A DNA stretch of 31,295 nt from an uncultured Solobacterium sp. (lineage in GTDB: Bacteria; Bacillota_I; Bacilli_A; Erysipelotrichales; Erysipelotrichaceae): positions 1 through 31,295 of the forward strand of contig CAJOLG010000002.1 of the NCBI GenBank assembly GCA_905235315.1, in the 5' to 3' direction. A program made the position numbers and the translations under genes. Below the pieces are notes generated by a model that did not search any database, was not told the origin of the DNA, and saw only the letters and a program-made list of their open reading frames with translations. How positions within the stretch are numbered: the stretch's first letter is position 1; each line of letters starts with the position of its first letter. Shown here in pieces: positions 7,009 to 15,600 of the stretch.

Positions 7009-8592
7009 ATGTGTTCAATCTTTACCGTACTGTCGGAAGCCATTCCCGAAGAAACCATTCGTAACTGTTTTAACGCCACCGTCTCCCGCGGACCGGATAT
7101 GAGCAGACTGATTCGGATCCCCGGCGGCTGGATGGGATTCCACCGGCTTGCGATCATGGGACTCGACGACCGGGGAATGCAGCCGTTTGAGATGAACGGC
7201 GACTATGCCATCTGTAACGGTGAGCTGTACGGCTTCCGCCCGATCCGGGACCGGCTTATGAAACAGTATCCGCTGAAAAGCGGGTCTGACTGTGAAATCA
7301 TCCTTCCGCTGTATTACGAGTACGGTCTCGAGCTGTTTAAAACCCTGGATGCGGAATTTGCGATGATTCTGTACGATCACACCCAGGACATGGTGATCGC
7401 TGCGCGGGACCCGATCGGCATCCGGCCGCTGTATTACGGCCTGACGGATGACGGAAAAATGGCATTTGCGAGTGAGCCGAAGAACCTGGTGGATCTCTGT
7501 CAGAAGATCCTCCCCTTCCCTCCGGGACACTACTGGACCGAAAAGGAAGGCTTCGTTCAGTATTATGATCCCTCGGAAGTGGTTCAGTTCACGATGAAGG
7601 ATGAAGACGCAATCTGCGCCAAACTGCGCCGGCTTCTTATCGACGGCGTCGAGAAGCGCCTGGATGCGGACGCACCGGTCGGCTTCCTGCTCTCCGGCGG
7701 ACTGGATTCCTCACTGGTCTGCGCCATTGCCCAGCAGATGTCGGACCGCCCGATCCGCACGTTTGCGATCGGAATGGATGTCGATGCGATCGACCTCAAA
7801 TACGCAAGGGCAGTCGCGGATTATATCGGCAGTGATCATACCGAAGTCATCATTTCAAAACAGGACGTCATCGATTCTCTCGAAGATGTCGTGCATCTGC
7901 TTGGGACATGGGATATCACAACCATCCGTGCCTCGGTCGGAATGTACCTCGTCTGTAAATACATTCATGAACATACCGATGTCCGGGTGCTTCTTACCGG
8001 TGAAATCTCGGATGAGCTGTTTGGATACAAATACACCGACTTTGCGCCGAACGCCGAGGAATTCCAGAAAGAAGCGGAGAAACGGATCCATGAGCTTCAT
8101 ATGTATGATGTGCTGCGGGCCGACCGCTGTATCTCGGTCAACTCGCTGGAAGCGCGGGTTCCCTTCGGCGATCTCAAGTTTGTGCGGTATGCCATGAGTA
8201 TCGATCCCTATCTCAAGATGAACCGCCACAACATGGGCAAATACCTTCTGCGGAAGGCATTCGCCGCGGATCACATCCTGCCGGAAGAGATTCTCTGGCG
8301 GCAGAAAGCCGCATTCTCGGATGCGGTCGGCCACTCCCTGGTTGATGACATCCGCGCCTATGCGGAAGAGAAATACACCGACGAAGAGTTTGAAGCGAAG
8401 AAGGCACAGTATACCTACTGCCCTCCGTTCACCAAGGAAAGCCTCCTGTACCGGGAGCTGTTTGAGAAATACTATCCGGGCAACGCAGAGATGATCGCAG
8501 ATTTCTGGATGCCGAACAAAAACTGGGAAGGATGCGCGGTAAACGATCCTTCGGCACGGGTACTTTCCAACTATGGGGAAAGCGGGGTGTAA
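7009..8592 (+). CDS. asnB: Glutamine-hydrolysing asparagine synthetase
   Basis: Converts aspartate, glutamine and ATP to asparagine, glutamate and AMP. The start at 7009 gives Met-Cys, placing the N-terminal nucleophile Cys2 of class II amidotransferases; the longer upstream frame would run through the T-box leader and is rejected. The glutaminase half contains RGPD (residues 25-28), HRLAIMG and NGE; the synthetase half has the ATP PP-loop SGGLDSS (229-235), LLTGEISDELFGY and SLEARVPFGD. Its 527 residues suit the AsnB family. GGAGG is 7-8 nt upstream of the start and is predicted to be masked by the T-box. First gene of an operon with dapF (3 nt downstream) and dapL. Pairing with DAP genes is unusual, though both products derive from aspartate. 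Confidence 0.94.
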   Translation: MCSIFTVLSEAIPEETIRNCFNATVSRGPDMSRLIRIPGGWMGFHRLAIMGLDDRGMQPFEMNGDYAICNGELYGFRPIRDRLMKQYPLKSGSDCEIILPLYYEYGLELFKTLDAEFAMILYDHTQDMVIAARDPIGIRPLYYGLTDDGKMAFASEPKNLVDLCQKILPFPPGHYWTEKEGFVQYYDPSEVVQFTMKDEDAICAKLRRLLIDGVEKRLDADAPVGFLLSGGLDSSLVCAIAQQMSDRPIRTFAIGMDVDAIDLKYARAVADYIGSDHTEVIISKQDVIDSLEDVVHLLGTWDITTIRASVGMYLVCKYIHEHTDVRVLLTGEISDELFGYKYTDFAPNAEEFQKEAEKRIHELHMYDVLRADRCISVNSLEARVPFGDLKFVRYAMSIDPYLKMNRHNMGKYLLRKAFAADHILPEEILWRQKAAFSDAVGHSLVDDIRAYAEEKYTDEEFEAKKAQYTYCPPFTKESLLYRELFEKYYPGNAEMIADFWMPNKNWEGCAVNDPSARVLSNYGESGV

Positions 8593-8595
8593 TCG

Positions 8596-9414
8596 ATGAA
8601 ACTCACCAAGATGCAGGGAATCGGAAATGATTATCTCTACTTCTTCTCGGAGGTGCCGGAGAACGTAACCGAACTGGCCGTCCGGTTGTCAGACCGTCAT
8701 TTCGGAGTCGGATCCGACGGCCTGATCTACATCTCCCCTTCCAAGACAGCGGATTTCCGCATGCGGATCTTCAACGCCGACGGCAGTGAAGCGAAGATGT
8801 GCGGCAACGGGATCCGCTGCGTGGGCAAATACGTTTACGAAAAGGGATATACCGAAAAGACCGAGCTGACTGTCGAGACCCTCTCCGGCATAAAGCATCT
8901 GAAGCTTCACCTGGAAGACGGCATCGTCACTGCGGTCTCCGTGAATATGGGAACCGCAGAGGTATCCGATTCCTGTTCCGTTGATATTGACGGCAGATCC
9001 TACACCCTCACTCCGGTATCTACCGGCAACCCCCATGCGGTAATGTTCGTGGAAGAAGAAGGTCTCACTCTTCCGGAAACGATCGGCCGGAAGATCGAGC
9101 ACCATGCGCTGTTTCCCGGCGGCGTGAATGCGGAGTTTATCCGGGTGAAGGACGCAAACCGGCTTCGCATGCGGGTATGGGAACGCGGAAGCGGTGTCAC
9201 CATGGCCTGCGGGACAGGCGCCTGCGCCAGTACCGCTGCCGCAGTGCATGCCGGGTACTGCAGAGCCGGACAGCCGGTAACGGTAGAGCTTGACGGCGGG
9301 ACGCTCGAAATCACGGTTCAGGAAGACGGAACCGTATGGATGAAGGGCCCTGCGGAATTTGTGTATGAAGCAGAGGTAACAATGACAGGAGGAACTACGG
9401 TATGCCCACAGTAA
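8596..9414 (+). CDS. dapF: Diaminopimelate epimerase
   Basis: A cofactor-independent two-base epimerase converting LL-DAP to meso-DAP. The 272 residues carry the two halves of the fold with the catalytic cysteines in MCGNGIRC (Cys69) and in TMACGTGACAS (Cys205). The N-terminal KMQGIGNDY and GVGSDGLI motifs and STGNPHAVMFV are also typical. It starts 3 nt after asnB and its end overlaps dapL by 13 nt, so it should be cotranscribed and coupled. DapF is needed only if LL-DAP is made, which matches the adjacent dapL and contrasts with ddh in the lysine operon, whose product is already meso. Confidence 0.95.
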   Translation: MKLTKMQGIGNDYLYFFSEVPENVTELAVRLSDRHFGVGSDGLIYISPSKTADFRMRIFNADGSEAKMCGNGIRCVGKYVYEKGYTEKTELTVETLSGIKHLKLHLEDGIVTAVSVNMGTAEVSDSCSVDIDGRSYTLTPVSTGNPHAVMFVEEEGLTLPETIGRKIEHHALFPGGVNAEFIRVKDANRLRMRVWERGSGVTMACGTGACASTAAAVHAGYCRAGQPVTVELDGGTLEITVQEDGTVWMKGPAEFVYEAEVTMTGGTTVCPQ

Positions 9415-10586
9415 ATCTCAATTACGGAAAACTGAAAGATTCCTATCTCTTTGCGGGCATCGCGGCCAAGGTCAATGCCTATGCCAAAGCGCATCCGGAT
9501 CAGAAGATCCTCCGCCTCGGCATCGGGGATGTCACTCAGCCCCTGGTGCCTTCCGTAATCGCCGCCCTGCATGAGGCGGTCGATGACCAAAGCAAGGCCG
9601 CTACCTTCCACGGATATATGCCGGAAGTCGGCGACAGCCGGCTGCGGAGTGCGATCACCGCATACTACCGCCGCCGCGGCGTGGAACTGAGCGATGAGGA
9701 AGTGTTTGTGTCCTACGGGGCGAGTGATGAGCTCGGTGATATTCTGAATCTCTTTGACCGCAGTCTGGATGCCGTTCTGATTGAGCCGGCCTATCCTGCA
9801 TACGCGGATGCCAATGTCATGGAAGGACGCACGATTCACTATATCGAAACTTCGGAGGCAGACGGGTTTACCCCGGCTCCGCCCAGGGATCCGTTCCCTG
9901 CCCTGATCTATATCTGCTCGCCCAACAACCCGACCGGCGCAGTCTTTACAAAAGAGCGTTTGACGCAATGGGTGGAATATGCCAATTCCACCGGATCGGT
10001 GATTCTCTTTGACGCAGCGTATGAGGCGTTCATTACGGATGATGCGCTTCCCCGCAGTATCTATGAAATCGAAGGCGCAAAGACCTGTGCGATCGAGATC
10101 TGCTCGCTGTCCAAGACTGCCGGGTTTACCGGCACCCGGTTCGGGTATACCGTCATTCCCCAGGCCCTTGTGCGGGACGGTGCCGAGCTCAACGCAATGT
10201 GGGTGCGCAACCGCACCACCCGAACCAACGGCGTTTCGTATATCCAGCAGAAAGGCGCACTCGCGGTATTCACCGAACAGGGACAGCGCGAAATCCAGGA
10301 GCTGCTCTCCGTGTACCGTCAGAACGCAAAGACCTTCATGGCGGCTCTGGATCAGGCCGGCCTCTCGTATATCGGCGGAAAGAATTCCCCCTATATCTGG
10401 ATGCGGTGCCCGGACGGACGCACCGGCTGGGAGACCTTTGATCTCCTGCTGGAAAAAGCCCAGATTGTCGGCACCCCGGGAGAAGGCTTCGGCGCCTGCG
10501 GAACCGGATTCTTCCGCTTCTCCATGTTTGCGGATCCCGCGGATATCAAAGAAGCCGGAAAACGGATCCAGTCCGTGTTCCTCTGA
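9402..10586 (+). CDS. dapL: LL-diaminopimelate aminotransferase
   Basis: PLP-dependent fold type I aminotransferase that converts tetrahydrodipicolinate plus glutamate directly to LL-DAP. At 394 residues it is slightly shorter than plant and chlamydial DapL (about 400-410). N-terminal KLKDSYLFAGIAAKVNAY and LRLGIGDVTQPL closely resemble the DapL opening. SPNNPTGAVF, DAAYEAF and SLSKTAGFTGTRFGY (PLP lysine Lys238) are aminotransferase signatures, and NGVSYIQQKGA is DapL-like. GGAGG with TACGGT spacing precedes the ATG inside the end of dapF. The stop codon lies in the palindrome of the glnA operator block. Another class I/II aminotransferase specificity is possible, but the DapF neighbour supports DapL. 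Confidence 0.9.
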   Translation: MPTVNLNYGKLKDSYLFAGIAAKVNAYAKAHPDQKILRLGIGDVTQPLVPSVIAALHEAVDDQSKAATFHGYMPEVGDSRLRSAITAYYRRRGVELSDEEVFVSYGASDELGDILNLFDRSLDAVLIEPAYPAYADANVMEGRTIHYIETSEADGFTPAPPRDPFPALIYICSPNNPTGAVFTKERLTQWVEYANSTGSVILFDAAYEAFITDDALPRSIYEIEGAKTCAIEICSLSKTAGFTGTRFGYTVIPQALVRDGAELNAMWVRNRTTRTNGVSYIQQKGALAVFTEQGQREIQELLSVYRQNAKTFMAALDQAGLSYIGGKNSPYIWMRCPDGRTGWETFDLLLEKAQIVGTPGEGFGACGTGFFRFSMFADPADIKEAGKRIQSVFL

Positions 10587-10629
10587 AAATATTTTCATCG
10601 ATTTGTAATTATTTATAAAATATTTTCAG
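10583..10629 (+). promoter_or_regulatory. Putative operator block upstream of the glnA promoter
   Basis: Two AT-rich palindromes: TGAAAATATTTTCA (10584-10597) and AAAATATTTT extended to TTTTCAG (10617-10629). CTGAAAATATTTT and AAAATATTTTCAG also form a perfect 13-bp inverted repeat around TTGTAAT. Palindrome centres are 31 bp apart, about three helical turns, and the second ends 8 bp before the -35 box. Matches the element order seen before asnB at 6629-6661. It is not the GlnR/TnrA consensus TGTNAN7TNACA. The inverted repeat could also act as a weak dapL terminator, but it is AT-only and lacks a T tract. Confidence 0.55.
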
Positions 10630-10637
10630 AAATAATA

Positions 10638-10666
10638 TTGACAGTTTTCAATCATCCCGTTACCAT
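10638..10666 (+). promoter_or_regulatory. glnA promoter
   Basis: TTGACA (10638-10643), 17-bp spacer, TACCAT (10661-10666). The predicted start is about 10673, just before the leader hairpin. Confidence 0.7.
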
Positions 10667-10676
10667 AGAGTCTGTT

Positions 10677-10722
10677 AGAGCAAAGGTGCCCGAACAGCCG
10701 GGTTTCCTTTGCTCTTTTGTTT
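10677..10722 (+). terminator. Terminator-like attenuator hairpin in the glnA leader
   Basis: A perfect 10-bp stem, AGAGCAAAGG (10677-10686) with CCTTTGCTCT (10706-10715), is topped by CCCG-AACAGC-CGGG with a 6-nt loop and followed by TTTTGTTTT. It lies between the glnA promoter and gene, so it should attenuate glnA unless read through. An ANTAR-type antiterminator is encoded directly after glnA and could act here. Confidence 0.72.
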
Positions 10723-10758
10723 TATATCAATCAGTTTGTCTGAAGGAGGAGAGAACGT

Positions 10759-12087
10759 ATGAGCTACACAAAAGAAGACATCATCAAGCTGGTCGAAGAA
10801 GGCGACATCGAATTTATCCGCATGCAGTTTACAGACATCTTCGGACGTCTGAAGAACGTAGCGATCACCGCTTCCCAGATCAAAAAGGCAGTGAACAACG
10901 AAATCATGATTGACGGCAGCTCCATTGAGGGATTTGTGCGGATCAATGAATCCGATATGTATCTTCATCCGGATCTTGACTCCTATGCAGTTCTTCCCTG
11001 GCGGCCCCAGCAGGCAAAAGTCGCACGCCTGATCTGCGATGTGTATCTGCCGGACGGCACCCCGTTCAGCGGCGATCCGCGGAGCACCCTGAAGAAGGTT
11101 CTCGCAAAGGCGGCGGAGAAAGGCTATTCCTTCAACGTCGGCCCGGAATGTGAATTCTTCCTGTTTGAGACCGATGAGCACGGTCAGCCCACCACAAAGA
11201 CAAGTGATGACGCAGGCTACTTCGATCTTGACCCGCTGGATCACGGCGGATCCACCCGGCGTGAGATCTGCATGATGCTGGAGCGCATGGGCTATGAAGT
11301 AGAAGCGAGCCATCATGAGGTTGCCCGCGGCCAGCACGAGATCGATTTCAAGTACAGTGATGCGCTGCGTACGGCAGACAATGTCATGACCTTCAAGCTT
11401 GCGGTCAAGACCGTCGCCCAGAAGAACGGTCTTCATGCGACCTTCATGCCGAAACCGATCTTCGGAATCAACGGCAGCGGCATGCATACCAACATGTCCC
11501 TCTTCAAGGACGGAAAGAATATCTTCGCCGATCCTTCCGATCCGGAAGGTCTTTCCAAGGAAGCGTATTCCTTCATCGCCGGTATTCTGGCCCACATCAA
11601 ATCCATGACCGCGATTACCAACCCGCTGGTCAACAGCTACAAGCGCCTTGTGCCGGGTTATGAAGCTCCGTGCTATATCTCCTGGTCTTCATCCAACCGC
11701 TCGGCTCTGATCCGTATCCCGGCATCCCGCGGCCAGGGAACCCGTGTCGAGCTGCGCTGCCCGGATCCTTCGTGCAACCCGTATCTCGAACTCGCGGTAT
11801 GCCTCGCGGCAGGTCTTGACGGAATTGAGCGCGGCCTGGTTCCGCCGGCAGAAGTCTTTGACAACATCTTTGAAATGAACGCTGCAGAGCGCAAAGCGCA
11901 GGGCATTGAAAGCCTGCCGGGCACTCTGAAGGAAGCTGTTGACCTGATGAAGGAAGATGATGTCATCTGTGATACACTCGGTGAGCACATCGTTTCGCAG
12001 TACTGCGAAGGCAAGTATGCGGAATGGGATGCGTACCGCACCGCAGTATCGGAATGGGAAATCAACGAATATCTCATGATGTACTGA
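10759..12087 (+). CDS. glnA: Glutamine synthetase, type I (GSI-alpha)
   Basis: ATP-dependent synthesis of glutamine from glutamate and ammonia; dodecameric cytosolic enzyme. The 442 residues match the short GSI-alpha class of Bacillota, which is controlled by feedback and regulators, not by adenylylation. Visible motifs: DGSSIEGF (metal/substrate region), EFFLFETDEHG (GPECEFFLF), the NGSGMHTN glutamate/ATP site at 238-245, the flap-proximal NSYKRLVPGYEAPCYISWS stretch, NRSALIRIP and the ELRCPDPSCNPYL region. A strong AAGGAGG site precedes the ATG. The preceding hairpin and operator block and the following ANTAR gene indicate nitrogen-responsive control. Confidence 0.97.
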   Translation: MSYTKEDIIKLVEEGDIEFIRMQFTDIFGRLKNVAITASQIKKAVNNEIMIDGSSIEGFVRINESDMYLHPDLDSYAVLPWRPQQAKVARLICDVYLPDGTPFSGDPRSTLKKVLAKAAEKGYSFNVGPECEFFLFETDEHGQPTTKTSDDAGYFDLDPLDHGGSTRREICMMLERMGYEVEASHHEVARGQHEIDFKYSDALRTADNVMTFKLAVKTVAQKNGLHATFMPKPIFGINGSGMHTNMSLFKDGKNIFADPSDPEGLSKEAYSFIAGILAHIKSMTAITNPLVNSYKRLVPGYEAPCYISWSSSNRSALIRIPASRGQGTRVELRCPDPSCNPYLELAVCLAAGLDGIERGLVPPAEVFDNIFEMNAAERKAQGIESLPGTLKEAVDLMKEDDVICDTLGEHIVSQYCEGKYAEWDAYRTAVSEWEINEYLMMY

Positions 12088-12088
12088 T

Positions 12089-12616
12089 ATGGCGAAAATT
12101 GTTGTGGCGTTCCGTGACCGTGTGACTGCGGAGTCCGTCGCTTCATTACTGCGCGAGAGCGGGTATGAAGTGATCCGTGTATGTACCGCAGGCGATGAGA
12201 TCAAACGCACATTCAGTCAGATTCAGGATGGCATCCTGATCTGCGGAGCCAGATTCAAAGACCGTACGCTGGATCAGATCGTTCATGATCTGAACGAACA
12301 TGTGGAAATCCTCTGTATTTCCAAGCAGGAGGCCGCCGCGGATATCCGCTCGGCCCGCGTGTTCCACCTTCAGCCTCCGGTGCGCAGATCTATCCTGGCT
12401 GCCTGGGCAGACATGCTGATACAGCTTCATTATCAGAAGCTTCCGCATCGGGAAACCACAGACCGCCAGGTCATCGATTCCGCCAAGCAGAAACTGATGC
12501 AGGAAATGCACTTCAGTGAAGCGGAAGCACATCGGTACCTGCAGAAATTCAGTATGCGGAACGGAATCCGGATGACGCAGGCTGCGGAGCAGATCCTTCA
12601 TCCATCCACGGAATAA
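12089..12616 (+). CDS. ANTAR-domain RNA-binding response regulator
   Basis: A 175-residue protein starting one base after the glnA stop. Residues 1 to about 95 form a degenerate receiver-like domain (MAKIVVAFRDRVTAESVASLLRESGYEV...). The C-terminal ~60 residues (AKQKLMQEMHFSEAEAHRYLQKFSMRNGIRMTQAAEQIL) are a clear ANTAR domain: three helices with the conserved Ala, aromatic and Met-containing pattern. ANTAR proteins bind paired hexaloop RNA hairpins and prevent termination. As I recall, the same glnA-ANTAR regulator-glutamate synthase order in Clostridium saccharobutylicum includes the antiterminator called NitR. The phospho-acceptor Asp pocket is not obvious, so activation may not be by phosphorylation. 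Likely targets are the hairpins at 10677-10722 and perhaps 12622-12654. Confidence 0.88.
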   Translation: MAKIVVAFRDRVTAESVASLLRESGYEVIRVCTAGDEIKRTFSQIQDGILICGARFKDRTLDQIVHDLNEHVEILCISKQEAAADIRSARVFHLQPPVRRSILAAWADMLIQLHYQKLPHRETTDRQVIDSAKQKLMQEMHFSEAEAHRYLQKFSMRNGIRMTQAAEQILHPSTE

Positions 12617-12621
12617 AATCG

Positions 12622-12654
12622 GCAAATCCGGGGTCATCCTGTATGACCTCGGAT
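12622..12654 (+). promoter_or_regulatory. Long intercistronic hairpin before gltB
   Basis: AAATCCGGGGTCAT (12622-12635) pairs over 14 bp (one G-T) with ATGACCTCGGATTT (12641-12654) around CCTGT. No T tract follows, so it is not a normal terminator. It may be an RNA processing or regulatory site in a glnA-gltBD transcript. gltB has AGGAGG at about 12680. Confidence 0.5.
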
Positions 12655-12689
12655 TTCTGACGCTGCAGGACACAAACAGGAGGAAAATA

Positions 12690-15600
12690 ATGAAAACCGA
12701 AAACGAATACCCTATGGAACATGATTCCTGCGGAATCGGCGCAGTCGTTAATATTGACGGACGCAAAACCCACAGCGCAGTCAATGACGCGCTCTGTATC
12801 GTTGAGCATCTCGGTCACCGCGCAGGCAAAGACGCCAGCGGCGAGGTCGGCGACGGTGTCGGCGTATTACTGCAGATCTCGCATCGGTTTTTCAGCCGGG
12901 TAATGGCCGAAAGCGGAATGGAGGTTCCGGGCGAAAAGGATTACGCCGTCGGAATGTTCTTTTTCCTGAAGGATGCGGTAAGCCGGGTAATATCCGAGCG
13001 GATGTTTGAAGTGATTGCCGAGAAATACGGCATGTCCGTACTCGGCTGGCGTGATGTCCCGGTGAAGAAAGAGATTCTCGGGCAGAAGGCACTCGACAGT
13101 ATGCCGTGCATCCGCCAGGTATTTGTAAAACGGCCGGAAGGCACCGCGCAGGGATTTGAATTTGACCGGCTGCTTTATATTGCCCGCCGGGAATTTGAAC
13201 AGGGAAATGACAGCACCTATATTGTTTCTCTTTCGTCCCGCACCATTGTCTATAAAGGAATGTTTCTGGTTGACCAGCTCCGGGCGTTTTATACCGACCT
13301 GCAGGATGAAGCGTATGAAACCGCAATCGCCGTGGTGCACTCCCGATTCTCCACCAACACCAATCCAAGCTGGAACCGGGCTCACCCCTACCGTATGATT
13401 GCCCACAACGGAGAGATCAACACGATCGCCGGAAACCGGGACCGCATGATGGCGCGTGAAGAGACCATGCATACCGGGTTTATGGAACCGTATATCGACC
13501 GGATCTGTCCGGTGATCAGCGATGCCGGGTCCGACTCCGCCATGGTGGACAACACCCTGGAATTCATGTATATGAGCGGAATCGATCTTCCGCTTGCCTT
13601 AATGATCATGATTCCCGAACCCTGGAAGAACAATAATTCCATCGATCAGGATAAACGGGATTTTTATCATTACTACGCCACGATGATGGAACCGTGGGAC
13701 GGCCCGGCCGCCATCATTTTCACCGATGGGGAACGGGTCGGCGCCTGCCTTGACCGCAACGGACTTCGTCCGGCACGGTATTACGTCATGGATGACCAGC
13801 GTCTGATTCTTTCTTCCGAAGTCGGCGTGCTGCCGTTTGATGAATCCCATATTGTCCGGAAATCCAGACTGATGCCGGGAAAGATCCTGCTGGCGGATAC
13901 CGTGAAAAAACGCATCGTGGAAGATGAAGAATGCAAGAACACCTATATTCAGGCACACCCTTACGGCGAATGGCTGAGCCTGCATCTGCGCCGGCTTTCG
14001 GATCTGCCGATTCCCAATCACAAACTTCCCAGCCACACCCAGGAAGTGCGTGACAAGCTGTACAAGGTATTCGGTTATTCCTACGAAGATGTGCGTGAGA
14101 TTCTGTATCACATGGCAGAAAACGGCGTGGAGCCGACAGCCTCCATGGGTCATGACACTCCGCTTACGATGTATTCGGGCCAGCACGAAAAACTGTTTGA
14201 TTATTTCTATCAGCGCTTTGCCCAGGTTACCAATCCGCCGATCGACTCGATCCGGGAAAAGGTGGTTACCGATACGACGGTATATCTCGGCTCCCAGGGC
14301 AATCTGCTCGAAGAGACGAGCTCCAACTGCACCGTGCTTGAAATCACCAACCCGATTCTCACCGGTACCGACATGCTGAAGATCAAGGCACTGAATGAGC
14401 CGCCTCTCAAATGTGCGGTGATCAGTATGCTGTATTATCCCAATACCTCGCTGAAGAAGGCAGTCGAACAGCTTTGTTTCAGCTGTGACCGGGCGTATAC
14501 GGCCGGAGCCAACATTCTTGTGCTGAGCGACCGGGGCGTGGATGAAAACCATCTTCCGATCCCGAGCCTGCTTGCGGTATCTGCCGTCTACCAGCATATG
14601 GTTGTCACCAAGAAGTGCACGCAGCTGTCGCTCGTCGTGGAAAGCGGCGACCCCTGCACCGTGCATGACTGCGCTGCCCTGCTTGGGTTCGGCGCCCGGG
14701 CGGTCTACCCCTACCTTGCGCAGGAATGCATTGTGGAGATGATCGATCTCGGCATTCTGGATAAGGATTATCACACCGCCATCGATGACTACAACAAGGC
14801 AGTGCGCGACGGCATCACAAAGATTGCGGCGAAAATGGGTATTTCCACCATTCAGTCGTATCAGTCCGCAAAGATCTTCGAAGCACTCGGCCTTTCGGAT
14901 GAGGTGATTGACACCTACTTTACGGGTACCGTATCCGGCGGCGGAAGCACTACACTGGCGGAAATCGAACAGGATCTTCTCTACCGCCATGAACATGCGT
15001 TTGACCCGCTCGGCCTGCAGGTTGACACCACACTGGACAGCCTCGGCCGGCATGGCCTGCGCAGCGGTTCCGCTGCCAGTGAACATCTGTACTCCCCGGA
15101 AGTGATTCTTGCGCTGCAGAAAGCAGCACATACCGGAGAGTATGAGGACTTCCGGTATTATACGGGACTTCTCGAAGCGATGGAGCCGCACCATATGCGG
15201 GATGCCTTCCGGTTTTCCGAGAATGTGACGCCAATCCCGCTGGAAGAAGTTGAGCCGGCAGAAGAGATCGTCAGACGCTTTAACACCGGAGCCATGTCCT
15301 ACGGCTCCCTGTCAAAGGAAGCGCATGAAACCCTGGCCGAGGCGATGAACCGCCTCCATGCCCGCTCCAATACCGGAGAAGGCGGCGAAGATCCTGCCCG
15401 GTTCGGAACGATCCGCAACTCCCTGGTCAAGCAGGTTGCGTCGGGCCGCTTCGGCGTGACGGCAGAATATATCAACAGCGCCGGAGAGCTCCAGATCAAG
15501 ATGGCACAGGGCGCAAAACCCGGGGAAGGCGGACATCTCCCCGGAAACAAGGTATATCCGTGGGTCGCAAAGACCCGGTGCTCCACGCCGGGTGTATCCC

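Noticed and set aside
9318..10598. 426-residue minus-strand open frame over dapL
   Set aside because: Shadow of dapL, driven by the GC bias of third codon positions.
10583..10629. Classical GlnR/TnrA operator
   Set aside because: No TGTNAN7TNACA match in the block; the palindromes are TGAAAATATTTTCA-like.
10677..10715. Canonical ANTAR two-hexaloop target
   Set aside because: Only one hexaloop is evident and its fourth position is A, not G, so it is reported only as a possible target.
13599..15194. 531-residue minus-strand open frame inside gltB
   Set aside because: Complete antisense shadow of an unmistakable GltB reading frame; low-complexity composition, no motifs, no ribosome site.
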